NCBI GenBank assembly: GCA_018970625.1
Contig: JAGWVZ010000174.1
Location: forward strand, 1 to 7,367
DNA: 7,367 bases
Origin: Myxococcales bacterium
GTDB taxonomy: Bacteria > Myxococcota > Bradymonadia > REDH01
Direction of reading: 5' to 3'
How positions within the stretch are numbered: position 1 is the first letter of the stretch; every line of letters starts with the position of its first letter. The notes below the pieces were generated by a model. The model had not been told where the DNA came from. It made no database searches and saw only the letters and a program-made list of their open reading frames with translations. Positions 6,982 through 7,367 of the stretch are shown here, piece by piece. Position numbers and translations under genes: made by a program.

Positions 6982-7367
6982 TTACTGAAGCACGAGGTCG
7001 AGCGTGCTCCGTATGGTGCCGACCTGATTACCATAACCACGGAAGACGATGGTCATGGTGGACAATTCAACCAGCATGTTAAAAGGCGCCAGCGCGGTGT
7101 CGTAGAGTGGCGTAAAGACGCCATTGGCGTCGGCGACCACCGGGAAGGTCAGGTCGTGGTTGTCTACCCATCGGGCGGCGTCTTCCGCGGTGGCGGGATT
7201 GGACGATGCGTCCTCGAAGACGGTGACGACGGTGAGGAGGCCGCGGTCGCCGTAATCGTTGTGAAGCGCCTGAATTTCGGGCTGCTCTTCGATACACGCG
7301 CCGCACCAGAAGGCGGCTGTGTTCAGGAACAGATACTGATGATCGCCCGAGGCGCGTAGCTCCGAGA
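6982..7367 (-). CDS. Thioredoxin-fold (redoxin/TlpA-like) protein, 5' end outside the window
   Basis: The last 127 residues are visible; the start lies beyond position 7367, and the stop is the TAA read from 6984 to 6982. Near the visible start, Y11-L-F-L-N-T-A-A-F-W-C21-G-A-C24 is a redox-active CXXC at the end of a beta-strand, as in thioredoxins. The following helix, a V-V-T-V-F strand (46-50), an A-A-R-W-V-D insertion helix (63-68), F74-P-V-V-A-D and P94 in A-L-A-P-F-N (likely the cis-proline) complete a TlpA/redoxin topology. The active site is WCGAC rather than WCRPC, with Ala in place of the usual Pro, which would be expected to shift its redox potential; that is inference. Whether it has a signal peptide or lipobox cannot be seen. 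It is 76 bp upstream of the TlpA gene on the same strand and is probably in the same operon. Confidence 0.88.
   Translation of the reverse strand, partial: SELRASGDHQYLFLNTAAFWCGACIEEQPEIQALHNDYGDRGLLTVVTVFEDASSNPATAEDAARWVDNHDLTFPVVADANGVFTPLYDTALAPFNMLVELSTMTIVFRGYGNQVGTIRSTLDLVLQ

Noticed and set aside
6925..7359. 144-aa plus-strand open frame at the right edge
   Set aside because: It is antisense to the truncated redoxin, whose WCGAC motif and thioredoxin-like order are clear on the minus strand.

Overview
The window is ordinary GC-rich bacterial chromosome. The gene content points to a Gram-negative bacterium with an outer membrane, most plausibly from Myxococcota or another former deltaproteobacterial lineage. 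The clues are an ETF-linked membrane Fe-S oxidoreductase of the menaquinone type, a secreted protein built on an 'LYDA..GG..LW.E' domain, and a beta-barrel-like protein next to TlpA-type thioredoxins. The assignment is an inference from protein style; no rRNA or other phylogenetic marker is present.

Layout: positions 1-182 are an upstream region with a strong imperfect inverted repeat (30-67). Two plus-strand genes follow. The first (183-2213) encodes a 676-aa membrane-anchored Fe-S oxidoreductase with two 4Fe-4S motifs and two CCG domains, resembling EtfAB:menaquinone oxidoreductases. After a 210-bp gap with two hairpins comes a TetA-like major facilitator efflux pump (2424-3692). A 125-bp convergent gap separates it from a minus-strand cluster. 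In transcription order (right to left) that cluster is a redoxin cut by the window edge (7367-6982), a TlpA-family thioredoxin (6905-6369), an outer-membrane beta-barrel-like protein (6285-4654) and a small modular secreted protein (4534-3818).

How they may work together: the Fe-S oxidoreductase probably moves electrons from acyl-CoA oxidation, through ETF, into the quinone pool; its ETF partner is not in the window. The pump looks like an independent unit. The minus-strand cluster consists of exported or probably exported proteins spaced 76-119 bp apart: two thioredoxin-fold proteins followed by a barrel whose predicted mature part has exactly two cysteines, forming one CX4C pair near its C-terminus. 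This suggests, without proving, an envelope thiol-redox or surface-assembly unit. I see no tRNA, rRNA, CRISPR array, insertion sequence or phage gene. Long ORFs antisense to the real genes are GC-rich codon shadows.
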